Shown piece after piece: positions 11,664 through 23,205 of a stretch of 64,000 bases of DNA (its first letter is position 1; each line of letters opens with the position of its first letter). Position numbers and translations under genes: made by a program. The notes beneath the pieces were generated by a model that saw only the letters and a list, made by a program, of their open reading frames with translations, was not told where the DNA came from and ran no database searches. The stretch comes from Sipunculus nudus. Lineage: Eukaryota; Annelida; Sipuncula; Golfingiida; Sipunculidae. The DNA lies in the NCBI GenBank assembly GCA_026874595.1, contig CM049315.1, positions 75,278,401 to 75,342,400 on the forward strand. The letters run 5' to 3'.

Positions 11664-12180
11664 CTCTGAGGCAGTGCAAAGCTGCCATGCGCGAAATTCA
11701 GGAGCTAAACATATTAAATGACCCACAAGAGACCATGAAGATACTGCAACATCTTCCAGATAACATGATTAATGCATGGAACAGAACAGGGTTGCTATCC
11801 TGGCTTTGCAGCGCTCAATGTTTTATCAACTTTGAAGCTGAAATTGCGTGCGTTCCTTTAACCTCCTTAAGCTCCATCAGAGCTAGGAATGAAATCTAAG
11901 AAGGATATGAAAGGCAAAGACGACGGGGACCCGGTGCCAATGCTCTTGTCACAGACACTCAACCTGAAGAAGTACAAGGTTTTTCTGTGTTTTCTTTAGG
12001 AAGTCCAATCACTCACTCCTTTTATGCAGATCGTTTGAGGGCAAGAAAGGTGAGGAGAAAAAAGATTTCATAAGAAAGCACAATCGGTGTTTCAGTTGTT
12101 TATCTGCAGGGCACATGTCTAAGAACTGTAAAAATAAGAATGACATGTACGAGCTGCAATGGCAAACACCCCACGTGTAT
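11664..12180 (+). pseudogene. BEL/Pao gag, C-terminal part with zinc knuckle (broken)
   Basis: Gag homology resumes with a block reading LRQC..AAMREIQ and then LNILNDPQ, LPDNM and WNR, typical of the C-terminal capsid region of BEL/Pao gag; the frame closes at 11897-11899. A zinc knuckle C-F-S-C-x4-H-x4-C lies in another frame at 12088-12129, followed by a second Cys/His cluster near 12145-12185. At least one frameshift separates the two. This part directly follows the right terminal repeat of the satellite insertion. Confidence 0.8.
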
Positions 12181-12496
12181 GCACGAGGATAGAACAAGGG
12201 TGAATTAAAGAACTGGAAAGAGAGCAAGTCCGAAAGCAAAGAATGCGCTGTCAGGACTAAGGAGTCTCAGACTGATCATCCTCCTCAGACTGAACCAAGA
12301 AGTGGCACCATCAAATTCGGAGCCAATTTCCTTCATGGTCGTTCCTGTATGAATCTCCACTCGAAATAATCCTGATTCTGAACATTTCGTGTATGCTCTT
12401 TGAGATACACAATCAGACACCAATTTTTTCCTGAGCCAAGAGGCAGAGAGATTACAAAGTGAAACCGAAGAAACCACTCGACTTCAGCTCACAACC

Positions 12497-14070
12497 TTGA
12501 CATTCACGGATATGCTCATCAGCTGTAAGAAATACAAAGATCTGGTAGTTCTAGGATACAATTCGGATGTTCGGATTCCTTTGCCAACGACCTATTCAAA
12601 GGATCAAATTACAGACGAAAGCCACATCCCCACACAAGACGTTGCGGAAAGGTGGACCCACCTGAGAGATATCACTTCAAAGATACAGTCTCTGTTAAGT
12701 TGTGAGATCGGACTACTCATTAGATACAATTGCCCTCAGGCATTAACACCACGTCATTGCATTACAGGCGTTGGAAACGAGCCCTTTGCTGTGTGCACGG
12801 ATCTTGGATGGAGTTTCGTAGGGTACGCAAGTTTGTCAGACGACTCTGGAAATGCGATTGGGCTAACAAATCTCACAGTTAGGCAAAAGGTTCACGATAA
12901 TCTCTTGACCGAAAATGATTGCAAGGAAGTTAAGATTGTTTTCAAGGCATCGGTCCAGGAGAATCCTCCATTCGAGACAATGAAGTCCATTGCCAAGATC
13001 CTCGAATCTGATTTCTCTGAACATCACTCAGATGATAAGGACGATATGATGTTCATGAAGGTTATGCAGAAAGGAATATACCAGAAAGATTAGGGGTATT
13101 TCTCCATGCCCCTACCATTCAGGGACAATCCACCAGCCTTGCCAAACAACAAGTCCGCTGCAATGCGATGTGCAAACAGTCTATGGAGACGTATGATTCA
13201 GGATGAGAAATACTTTGCTCTCTATAAGAATTATATGGAACAAATATTGAACAGAGGAGATGCGGAAATGGTTCCCAAAGATGAAGATCAACCAGACGTC
13301 GCTTGGTAAATACCCCACCATGGTGTGTACCACCCTAAGAAGAAGGACAAAGTCCGTGTTGTCTTCGACTGTAGTGCCAAGTTTCAGGGAACTTGTCTGA
13401 ACAAACATCTTTTACCTGGACCAGATTTGATCAATCCTTTGATCGGTGTACTGTGTAGGTTTCGACAAGAACAAGTCGCTATTATGTGCGATGTGGAGAA
13501 AATGTTCCATCAATTCAAATTCGACAAAGCTGATAGAGACTATTCACGCTTCCAATGGTGGAAGGATGGAAACCTGGATAAGGACCCTGACGATTATCGG
13601 ATGAAGGTCCATTTATTCAGAGCGATTTCCTCGCCGGCCTATGCAAATTTTGGCTTGAAGGAAATTGCACAACGATATGGACACATCAACTAAGATGCTG
13701 CAAGATTCATTGCAAGATACTTTTATGTGGACGATGGTCTAAAGAGCACCCTTAAACCAGAAGAAGGCATCAAATTGCTGCAGGCTGCAATTAGGATTTG
13801 CGTAAAGAGCAATCTAAGGCTCCACAAGATTGTCTCAAACTCTGAGAAAGTTATCAGCTCAATCCCAGAAACTGAGCGCGCAAATACATCGTATGATCTC
13901 AGTTAATCGTTTCAGGATGTTGCGCCAGCAAGAGCCCTTGGAATACAGTGCTACGGTAGCCTCCGTATATGATCCTATGGGGTTTCTCGCACCCTTTGTC
14001 CTTCTTTGAAAGCAGTTTCTTCAGCAGATCTTCAAGCAAGGATCAAACTTATATGATATAGTTTCAGATG
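12497..14070 (+). pseudogene. BEL/Pao pol: protease-RT linker and reverse transcriptase (broken)
   Basis: The first frame (12497-13093) matches the region between protease and RT: IPLP, then a 'VAERW..HLRDI' block, the conserved GLLIRYNCPQAL and TDLGWSFVG. The RT follows in the same frame but is cut by stops at 13091-13093, 13307-13309 and 13691-13693. A catalytic-type [10 protein letters not shown] lies near 13487 and YVDD at 13724-13735, in frame after the last stop. The aspartyl protease active site itself is not recognisable upstream, where 12180-12496 is badly eroded. Several nonsense changes and at least one later frameshift make it non-functional. Confidence 0.85.
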
Positions 14071-14800
14071 AAATACGTGTGAAATCGGAAAGGTGGAGAC
14101 AAGAGCTACATGTCTTGAAGAATGTACGAATACAACGTTGTTTCAAACAAACAGACTCTGTAGAATCATCCGTGGTTGAACTCCATCACATTTCAGATGC
14201 AAGCACAGAGGGCTATGGCCAGTGTTCTTACATAAGACTCAAGAATGAAGCCGGAGAAGAATGCTGTTGCTTTTTATTGAAAAGGCCAGGACCACTCCCC
14301 GCAAACCAATGACCATTCCAAGACTTGAGCTGCAAACAGCTGTTTCATCAGTCAGAATTAGCAACGTTCTGAACACGGATTTGGATTATACATCAATTGG
14401 CAACTATTTCTGATTTGACTCCAAGATCGTCCTGGGCTACATACAGAACGACGCCAAACGCTTTCATACATAAGTGGCCAATCGAGTGTAAAGGATCAAA
14501 GAGTCTTCAGATCCAGTTCAGTGGAAGTATGTGTCTACCAAGAACAATCCAGCGGACCATGCACCCCGTGGACCTCAAACAGGTGAGTTACTTACATCAA
14601 GTTGGCTGAAGGGACCAGATTTTCTCTGAGCCAAGGACCTCACGCTCGAAACCGTAGAACACGACGTCCTTGTTGATGACCCTGAAGTAAAGAGAACAAC
14701 AACATTCGCTACATCAGCATTTGTAACATCCGGACTTGAAGGTAGATTAGACCGATTTTTAATGGTCTAAAGAAGTGAACCTTAACTTCTCTGAGATTGC
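14071..14800 (+). pseudogene. BEL/Pao RNase H region (broken)
   Basis: The frame at 14079-14312 carries ELHHISDAS and GYGQCSY, the start of the BEL/Pao RNase H-like region. The next conserved blocks (MTIPRLEL near 14310, DSKIVLGYI near 14415, NPADHAPRG near 14550) lie in shifted frames with interrupting stops. This is a decayed copy continuous with the RT upstream and the integrase downstream. Confidence 0.78.
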
Positions 14801-14823
14801 TTGCCAAGAAATGATCTGGCATC

Positions 14824-15885
14824 ATGTGTCGTCAACTCAAAGAAGAAAGACAGGCTACCGAGCTGCTAATCATCAAGTTGGTGCAACAGTCTGCTTTCTC
14901 AGATGAAATAGAAAGTTTAAAAAAAGGAAGTTTGCAAAGAAACAGCAGACTAAGAAATCTGGACCCAATATTGGATGATATCTTACATGTCGGTGGCCGT
15001 TTGCGCCAGTCTTCTCTATTGTATGGCGTCAAACACCCAATCATCCTACCGACGAGAAGTCACGTCACATCACTTGTCATCCAACATTTCAACAAGGAAA
15101 TAGCGCATCAAGGAAGAGGGATGACGATGAATCATATTCGTTCTGCTGGATACTGGATTTTAGGCTTTCAGCTCTGCTGTAGCTTTTGTGATTCATCGAT
15201 GTTTCACTTGTAGAAAGAAAAGAGAATTCTTGTTACAAAAAAAATGGCTGATCTGCCCAAAGAAAGAGCGGACTCGTCTCCACTATTCACAACGTAAGGT
15301 ACGACTTCCGCGCTGTTATCAAGGAACCAGTTTCATTGGAGCAAACCAAAATTTTAAGCAAGCTCTCCGTGAAGTCAACGATGACAAGTTACGTAACTGG
15401 CTTCAAAAACATCAATGTGAATTCCAGATGAATCCACAATCGGCATGCCACATTGGTGGCGTTTCGGAACGCCAGGTAAGAAGTGTTCGGACGATCCTTG
15501 ATGGTCTGTTAGGGAATGCGGGTGCCCGCCTGGACACCTCTTCACTTCGAACACTGATGTATGAGGCTAAGGCGATAGTCAATGGGAGACCGTTGACAGT
15601 GGACTCCATCAGTAATCCTATACCACCAAATCCTCTAATACTGAACCACCTTCTAACCATGAAGTGTTTAGTTGTCCCTCCTCTGGCGGGAGATTATATG
15701 CAAACAGATGTTTATGCACGTAAGAGATGGCGAAAGATTCCATTTCTCGCCAACGAATTTTGGCAGAGGTGGAGAAAGGAATATCTCCTTGATCTACAAT
15801 TTCGCAAGATGTGGCAAGGAAACAGGAGGAACCTCCAGGTAGGTGACGTAATTCTCAGGGAAGAGAGTATGGTCAGAGGACTCTG
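14824..15885 (+). pseudogene. BEL/Pao integrase with catalytic core deleted
   Basis: The first frame (14824-15213) has the N-terminal zinc-binding region: ILHVGGRLRQ, KHPIILP, then HFNKEIAHQGRGMT and a C-rich segment ending in HRCFTCR. The frame from 15188 continues into the C-terminal half: SACHIGGVSERQVRSVR, NGRPLT and a C-terminal block with RWRKEYLLDL and VGDVIL, stopping at 15884-15886. Between them, around 15240-15350, the core that normally holds the first two catalytic acidic residues is contracted to a short stretch. That points to an internal deletion besides the frameshifts. Confidence 0.8.
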
Positions 15886-16112
15886 AAATCTTGCCCGAGT
15901 CATTGAAGTCTTACCCAGTAAGGATGGGATGGTAAGAAAGGTTAAGTTGCTTATGGCAACATCTAACCTTAGCAAGGATGGTAAAAGACTTGCCAAATCT
16001 ACCATCTTGGAACGGCCTATTCACAAGTTAACGTCATTTTATATAGTTTATATTGTTTAATAAGTATAGAATTCAGTTTTGTTTTGAGTGGTAAGAAATC
16101 ATAGATGATTTC

Positions 16113-17138
16113 GGATGGGGAGTGTAGATGCCGCTGAGCCTAGCGGGGACTTTTTTAAAAGAAATTTAACTTATTCTCCACGAGCGGTACACGTAATAGG
16201 TCACGTGGTCTTAACCAGACAGAAAATTACCAGTCCGTCTTTTCGCCATTTGTAATCCGGCAGTCGCAGAAGGGACTTGCCAAGATTTGATCGTTTTATA
16301 AGTTGATAACTCCCGTGGGAACATCCTTCATAGTTTCCTTGTCAAGCCATATGTAAACCGCCCCCCCCCCCCCCCCCGGGAGGTTCTGAATACATATGTT
16401 AACGATACCCTAAAGACTTAATAGTTCTATCAGGAATAAGTGAAGTAATAAATTTATCTTTCTATTAGTGATATCAATTTTCCTAGTGTTTATAGTTGTT
16501 GTAAAGGTCGTAATTAAAAGCTTGCTCGTCGTTCGTCTATGTTAAAGGTTATAACATAATAGTTTACGATCCTGTCTATAGATGTCGCTACCGTACTATT
16601 TGTCTTGTCATCGCTGTTTAGTTTCATGAGTATAGACAGATGACAGCACTGAATTTAATGCTTAGGTGTTTACACGGATATTAGTGTTTCAACTCTGTAA
16701 TTGTAAGTGCACTAAGGTTCATTTAGATTTATTGTTTGACAGATTTTAGTATTATTTGTCAGCAAGTATAGCCCTTTATTTGTCAACTTAAAGTTGTATA
16801 TTACAGAAGATTTAATTGCTTTATTAGAAATATTATATTGTGAAGTTAAGCTTATTATAATTGTAAGGTTTGTCATCTTTAAGTATGTTTACTGTGTAAC
16901 ATAACATATATATCTGTCTTTTCAGTTTTACGGTTGTGAAGGGTTTGTGTGGTCACAACTCAGGATTTTTGTATTACAAGTTGTACGCTTTGCGTGATCA
17001 CAAACACAAGTTTCAAAGAGTGGTTCCGCTATTACAACTTGACACAAGGTCACATTCAAGATGTTTGTGGAATGAAGACCATTAACCATATACGAAGTTA
17101 TTTTTGTGGAAGTTGCCGGGAGCTACACTCCCTTTACA
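16113..17138 (+). repeat. Polypurine tract and 3' LTR of the BEL/Pao element
   Basis: A purine tract GGATGGGGAG (16113-16122) is followed by TGTAGATGCC at 16123, the position expected for the start of a 3' LTR. A segment ending in TTTACA at 17138 gives TGTA...TACA termini and a length near 1,016 bp. An AATAAA at about 16448 could serve as poly(A) signal. A 17-base C run lies at 16361-16377. Without the 5' LTR for comparison, the right boundary is an estimate. Confidence 0.5.
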
Positions 17139-17399
17139 GCATCAGCCAATTTCACCAGATTTAAGCGTTCACAAGCAGCCCACCCAAGAAATGACGGACC
17201 TTCCCTAGAACCGCACAGAAACCCAATTTATATATATATAAATGTATTATATCGCTGTGCTCTGTGCTTGCCATGCATTGACCCTAAATGGGATGGTGTT
17301 GTCATAGCACCCTTTAAGTCGCAGAGTCTGCTCTTAGGCTTGTTTTACACATGCCGCCTCGGAGAGTATGTTGGTCTGAGCCCAAGTGAAACTCGAACA

Positions 17400-18100
17400 A
17401 CTCAGTCTGCATTGCTGATGGTAAGTGGATACATATAGTCATCAGCTTGGTTTCGGAGATTATGATGATTGTTTCCAGGGTTATCAATTTGTTTCATCAG
17501 AGACCTGTTCAACAGTGTTAATTTGTGGTGAGCGACAACATTTTTCAAAGTGGCCACTGATGCCACACTTAGCACACCGCTTTCCACGGTTCCACACATC
17601 CTACGTACAGTTGCTCGACTCATTCCTATTACCAGTAATTGCAGTGATCCGTATTAGCCTAGGGGTCCTGTGAATTATGAGTTTCATTACTTGGATGTGA
17701 AGACATCGATTGGTCTGTCTTTCTAATGGATACCACGGATCACGTGAATGCTTGGACTGTTGCAGTCCGGGTTTATTGGACCCTCCCCTGGTTTGCATAT
17801 TATCGACTATGGGAAGAGCCGTATCAACTTTGTACTATTAGATTCTGTCCTGACGTCCTGAGCCTTCTGTTTCATTAGCTCAGCTGCCTTGCCTATCTGG
17901 ATGGCCTTCTCTAGGGTAAGGGTGTCTATGCGGAGTAGCCTTTCTTTTGTATCATCATTGATGATACCAATCACTATAGTCTGTCCTTAATGAGAGAGTT
18001 CGCTAAATCTCCAAACTCAAACTTCTTGCATAGGCTCTCGACTCTTGTCAAATACTGATCAAAACGTTCAGATGACTACCGTACTTGACTGATTTGATAA
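17400..18100 (-). pseudogene. Ty3/Gypsy-like gag remnant on the minus strand
   Basis: Read on the minus strand, 17988-18075 gives FDQYLTRVESLCKKFEFGDL and then LIKDRL. After a one-base frameshift near 17985 it continues as IVIGIINDDTKERLL and LTLEKAIQIGKAAE (about 17840-17985), the usual C-terminal part of a Gypsy-type gag. Farther on, 17535-17576 encodes a zinc knuckle C-A-K-C-x4-H-x4-C. The remnant falls between ORF calls because of frameshifts. No RT or LTR was found next to it in this window. Confidence 0.72.
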
Positions 18101-19863
18101 TATTAACGTTCAGGATTTACATTTATTTTTGGCGTACCATACTGCCCAAAACTCTGTTGTGCAGAGCGCATCCCCCGTGTTTTCCCAAGTCCATGCATTA
18201 TACCCAACAAGAACCTTGGTACCCGCAACATTGTCACATTCCTGCCCTTTGACCTGTCAGTCATTGTAGATGCCCTGCCCACCACTGACTACTGTAGTCA
18301 ATCACAAGTGGGCATTCTATACCCTTCTCTCGGCCGCTTAGATAAAACTAGCAATAAGGCAGAGACCCCCCCCCCCCCCCTTCCCTTTGATGCGAGCACT
18401 TCAAGGTGGATGCAGCTCCTGCATCAATATTTTCTGTATATCGTCCTTAAAAGATCCCCTGAGCATGGTTGGCAGCTACACCTCTAAACTATGAAGAAAT
18501 CTCGGGCATATTTCAGCAGCATTACCAGTTAGATCAAGACGATTGAGGGGGGGGGGGGGCATATATGCTCAAGCGCCGCAGTGATGATAATGCACGACAT
18601 ATCACTCAATCATGCCGTGAATCTACTCGAACCTTCACTTTCGCAAAGACAGTTTTGGGACGTCATAATAAATCACTCTTCTGACACTGTATTGTGTGAA
18701 CATCGTAAGCGACAGTTTATATATTGAATGGTTTATTCTGTTATTCATCACCAGTGCTATTCGACCTATATCACGGAACTCTCTGTGGACACGAAACTGA
18801 AAAGCCCCTGTTTGGTCTTTGAATGTTTGGACAAGTAGATGATGTTATTTAAAGTGTTTGTAGTGTTGTATTTAAAGGACCATTTCAATATTACCCTTTT
18901 AAATTACGAGAAATTTGACTTTCAAGTTTTTGCAGGAGCGATCACAGCGCCTTGCCTATGAATCTAAATTAGTACGTATATATAGGCTAGTAGTATACAT
19001 ATTCCGTATACATAGTATACGCAGTATACATATCCTGTGGGTTAACTTCGATCCAGTCCCACCTAAGGTTAGGTATTTGAAATTAATTTGTTGTTTTTTA
19101 TTGTACATTTAAAGAGTCCGAATCTGGCACTCAAGCAGTCTGGCACTTCAAATGCCGATTCAAACAATAGGTTTTACCTAAAAAAAATAACTTTACATAC
19201 ATGGCTTTTAGAAACCCCCCCCCCCCGGACCCACTTAATATATACCTAACTGCTTATTACCACTCCACTCTTCATATTCTGGCATATAAATAATACTGTA
19301 GTTTGCTTTTTAATTAAGGGGGGGGGGGGGTTATTAGGTCTGTTCACTGTACTTGCACAATATAAAGAAATGACCTCGGCCCAGGAGTGTACAGCCCAAG
19401 CAATGTGCAGTTGGTGGAGTCACTTAATTAACTGCATGTGATTGGCTGATAGCCGGTGGTCAGTTGATTGACAACTAGGCCTGCATGAAGTAGTGACCGA
19501 AGAAATAAGGGAAGTGTAACTGATGGACTGGGGTCCAGCTAAAATATTAATTAGGCCTAAAGGTAGCGTGGCGGGTATATGAAATTATCGTTTCCACTGA
19601 TGCACTGACCACCAAAACTGAGACAGATAAAAGTCAATTAAAGGCTACAAGAATTTATTCAGAAGAAACTGCAAGATTACACAAAGATACATGCCCTGAC
19701 TGATATTACATAAAATATATCTATACCAACCAGAATCTGGCTGTCCAGGTGTTCCCCGGTCCCTGTATCCTCTGCTTCTGCAAGGCAGAAGCTAAGATGG
19801 ACCAGAGAGGCTCCGAGCCCGGTGAAATAGACACGTACGTTTACAGTGTTCGGAGTGCCATGC

Positions 19864-19865
<2 letters not shown>
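18101..19865. other. Unassigned region with homopolymer tracts
   Basis: No coding region is supported here. The stretch holds C/G runs of 12-15 bases at 18366-18380, 18547-18559, 19215-19226 and 19318-19330, several of them flanked by sequence that looks like unrelated repeat debris. The small minus-strand ORF at 18103-18285 continues upstream of the Gypsy gag remnant and may be more of that element. Confidence 0.5.

Positions 19866-19910
<45 letters not shown>
19866..19910. repeat. GA dinucleotide microsatellite
   Basis: An uninterrupted (GA)n run of 45 bases. Confidence 0.95.
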
Positions 19911-19912
<2 letters not shown>

Positions 19913-20094
19913 ATAGGCTGCTACATAGCTCACGAATCAGTCATTCCAGCCCTGCGTCGCCAGCACTGTGGTCATTGGTCAACCCCAGAGATCTAGCTGC
20001 ATCCGGTGGCATTAATACCAAGGAATCTCCCCTAGTAGCCACGATGTCATAGGGTGTTCCCCCGGTAATACCAGGGGCATGTGTTCGTTGTCCT

Positions 20095-20411
20095 AACATG
20101 TTCCTGTTCGCAAAAATGATGCAAACAAGAACATGTACAAAAGCATTGTTCGCATACGTGCGCTTAAAAATGCCAGTCATAACTTTTCAACAATACCAGT
20201 CATTTAATTTCATTATTATTTATCAAATATATGAGATGTATTTTAATGATGACAAATTTAACGTTACACCAGACAATGAAATTAAAATGAACAGTCCGAG
20301 TGTGGTTAGGCACTTCTTTCCTTGCCGCCATTCATTGTTGCCAGCCTTTACCTTATCCCTGCGCCCCCTGGTGGTTCTGATTTTTTCTTGAACAACGAAC
20401 AGGAACATGTT
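20095..20411. mobile_element. Possible 317-bp MITE with perfect 16-bp inverted ends
   Basis: AACATGTTCCTGTTCG at 20095-20110 is repeated as its exact reverse complement at 20396-20411. A third, partial copy of the right arm (GAACAGGAACATGTT) lies at 20450-20464. The interior is AT-rich and has no coding potential I recognise. A clear target duplication is not visible, so the true ends may extend further. Confidence 0.5.
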
Positions 20412-20464
20412 CGTGGGCTAAAACGGTCTTTGTTCTTGAACAGAGGTATGAACAGGAACATGTT

Positions 20465-21484
20465 TATGGAACGAAAAAACGGTAGGGCATTCGTGTAACA
20501 GAAGTTATAATATACAGTATAAAAATTAAGTGTTTGTCAGTATAGAAAGTCATTGTCATGACAATACCCCTGCCCTCCCTAACACTCGCTGCATCCTATT
20601 GGGAGAATATCCCAGAGAAAGTCCCCCCCCCCCCCCCCCCCAATCTAGTTTTTCCACGCCAGTCCGATCTGCCGTGAGCTAGTCCGTTTCATGGGAAACC
20701 CTGGGGAAATACTATCCGTAATGAATTACGTCACAGGCAATGCGCGGGGTAGGTACAGACTAAATTCCGGACGTCGAAATACGGATGGCAAATCCCAAAT
20801 AATTCAGTCGAGTTGGATAGCATATGTTGAATACTAACAAAAGAACCTTGTTATTTGTATTTCTATGTATAATATTCGATCAGCCAAATATGTTTAAATG
20901 TGCATGAATATAATCAAATGTGCACGTATTTTTTTCACGACAAAACCAATTGTATATTTTATTGTCCGTCCATGCAATACCACATTAGTAATTTATAAAA
21001 TCCAAATACATGTACATTACATTAAGGCATATTGTTGAAACATGATGAAATTGTTTCACAAATAATCCAGGTTTATTTTCATTGTAAATACTGCAAGAAA
21101 TTCAAGTACTCATGCATAGTATGAAGAGAGAATAAGCACTATTTTGGAAACTCATCGTGCTCGTGGTAACACCCCTGAGTGTTACCTGTTTTTTATTGTT
21201 GTTTTTGTTTGTTTTACATTAATCAATTTACATGGGTGATCTACTAAGGAATCTGCTTCAATTTCAATTCAATATAGAATGTTATAGAAAAGAATAACTA
21301 GAGCTTATTTTAAAAATCTTTTACATTATTTTGTATGCTATATGTAAAGAAAAGAACTTTTATCTCTTTTAAAAGTTGATTTTCTGACTTTTATTCAACA
21401 GACCCAATATTCCACATGCGGGTTTTAGTCCCTAATTTTGGCTTCCATAATCAGACTTCCGACGTCCAGACTTTAAGTCCTTAC
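20465..21484. other. Unassigned region with C19 tract and a CpG-richer island
   Basis: Contains a 19-base C run at 20623-20641. From 20645 to about 20800 the sequence is richer in CpG than its neighbours and includes TTACGTCA, a CRE/ATF-type word, near 20724. The rest is AT-rich and without recognisable genes. Confidence 0.4.
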
Positions 21485-21531
21485 CCGCGGGGTTTTCCCA
21501 ACGCGTGCGCAGAGTCCCCGTATGACGCCAT
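21485..21531 (-). CDS. Possible first coding exon of an unidentified minus-strand gene
   Basis: On the minus strand an ATG at 21531-21529 in a good context (GAAACATGG) opens a short frame beginning MASYGDSAHALGKPR. It runs to 21485 and is followed by a strong donor GTAAGG. The exon is CpG-rich in AT-rich surroundings, as promoters and first exons often are. A longer frame through the same DNA (21473-21667) reads through the donor. No further exon could be found towards lower coordinates, so the gene may lie to the left behind a long intron, or this may be chance. Confidence 0.25.
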
Positions 21532-23140
21532 GTTTCCTATAATACATGAACAACTGGAGGGAACCGATTAAAACCAGAACCAACTGGACAAAAACAAGCT
21601 GACTCTCTGTGTATAAAATAATAAACAATAGCAAGAGCAAGCAATAACACGGAGATACATGCTGCAAGATCTGGTGTACGTATAATGTTATTTTTCCCTA
21701 TGATACGTTTCCGAGCTCATTCAACCGGACGTTGACCAAATCAAAAACTGTCAACATTGACCCCGTGACTTGTGGGTAAAAAGGGTGCTAGATTCGAAAT
21801 ATAGCAATGTGACATGTTATGATTTAAGTATTTTACAGAAACATAAAAGTATATTGGAAACCAATTAACTGCTTAAAATTTAAATATTTGGTAATACATG
21901 AAAGACAAAATAAAAAGTGGTTATGATGAAATCAGTAACTGTAAGAATTTAAATTTTGAATATTTTAACATCTTTGGCCACCTGGCCACCTATTTTTTGG
22001 CGATATTTCTTTCCCATTTATTTTGTTTGCCACTAAAAAGGGAGCGAGAATAATATCCAGTCTACATGGACGAGGTTGGGTGTATTCAGATGGAAGGAAT
22101 GATGTTTAGGATTCATGTAATGGAGAAGTAAGGGAGCCACTAGAACGCAGGCTTCACTTCTTTTGAGGAACATGAAAATTTTAAATAAAATTGTCTCCTC
22201 TCATTCCCTTTTTTAACTCCTACTTTTCCCTATAGATGTCCTTGTTATGGGTTCATAACTGAAATGAGATTTCAGTTATGGGGATCCTCTTATGGAAAAA
22301 CGTAGCAGGGGTATATTGGGATATTTGCAAAATAAACAGAGAAAATTGAGGCAATTTAGTAAATTTCTTGCCAATAATGGCTAATAAACTGTTCTGGAGT
22401 AAAAATAAATTATGTAGAAGTGCCCTTATAAGGAAATTGTTGAGATTTCAACTCCTGTTGGTTTTTTTAGCCTGCCATGCGGTCTTGTTTATCTTTTGTC
22501 ACATGACCCTGTCCTTGACCTTATTGATATGAGAATAGTGGTCCTCTGATTATTGTTCCAAATAAATTATAGTAAATATTGTTTCCATAACTTCAATAGG
22601 CAAATTTATTAAAACCTTAAAAGATATAGCCTTAAACTTATAAAGGACTTATTGAAGCCATATATTATCATTTACTCACAAGTATTATTCATGAAATAAG
22701 ATTTTTTAAATAGATTTATTAGCAATAAATTACTCTTGTACACCAGAGGTCAGGTCACAGGTCAGGTCATGGGACATGGGTGACCAGAGTTCATGCCTCA
22801 GCAACATGGCTGTGTCAGTGATGGTCTTCTGCTCTTCTCTTCATGATAAATATATAACATAAACAGGAGACTCCACATGTATGGAAACTGATAAATAAAG
22901 CATATATAGGTAGAGTGAACATAGTTTTAAGCTGCATCTTATTCTTAATTACTCTTTTATTCTTTCCTTCTGATAAATCAGAAGGACCGCTACGATATTT
23001 CGTAAGCACATATTCAAGGCTGAGTATGGAGCCCGGGTCACCTGGTGTGTAATTCTCAGCCTTGCACCAAGGCAATAGATGTCCCTACACTTATATCAAG
23101 TCTTCTAACATAAACAACTACTAAACATCAGAAGTCAACT
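21532..23140. other. Unassigned AT-rich region
   Basis: No gene or complete element recognised. A cluster of AGGTCA-type words (about 22746-22772) lies near the end. A segment at about 22980-23090 reads like part of a SINE-type repeat on the minus strand. Confidence 0.4.
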
Positions 23141-23205
23141 GAATCGGGAATCGAATCTACAATCTCTAGACTAGGAGCCCTACACACTACTAAGTGAGCT
23201 GTGAA
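23141..23205 (-). repeat. tRNA-derived SINE-like fragment
   Basis: On the minus strand the segment reads 'agctcacttagtagtgtgtagggc...gattcgattcccg', close to an A box followed about 40 bases later by a B box (GATTCGATTCC). It lacks the paired stems of a true tRNA, so a degenerate tRNA-derived SINE is more likely than a tRNA gene. Confidence 0.45.

Larger units (their letters stand above)
2056..17138 (+). mobile_element. Degenerate BEL/Pao LTR retrotransposon, interrupted by a satellite insertion
   Basis: The order gag (2062-2890 and 11664-12180), protease remnant and reverse transcriptase (12497-14070), RNase H (14079-14800), integrase (14824-15885), polypurine tract and 3' LTR is that of a BEL/Pao element. 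Recognisable signatures are the gag block with TGDPMEYPDW and YLKRYLGG, a CX2CX4HX4C zinc knuckle, the YVDD catalytic box and the H-x-GRGMT zinc-binding region of integrase. All reading frames are broken by stops and frameshifts, and no 5' LTR precedes gag, because the upstream repeat abuts it at 2055. It is a dead, 5'-truncated copy, and an 8.8 kb segment (2888-11659) sits inside gag. Confidence 0.85.

Noticed and set aside
22815-23075. 86-codon minus-strand ORF
   Set aside because: Overlaps SINE-like repeat sequence and shows no domain.
23141-23205. tRNA gene on the minus strand
   Set aside because: A- and B-box-like words exist but acceptor and anticodon stems do not pair; more like a SINE fragment. 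The same holds for 59070-59165.
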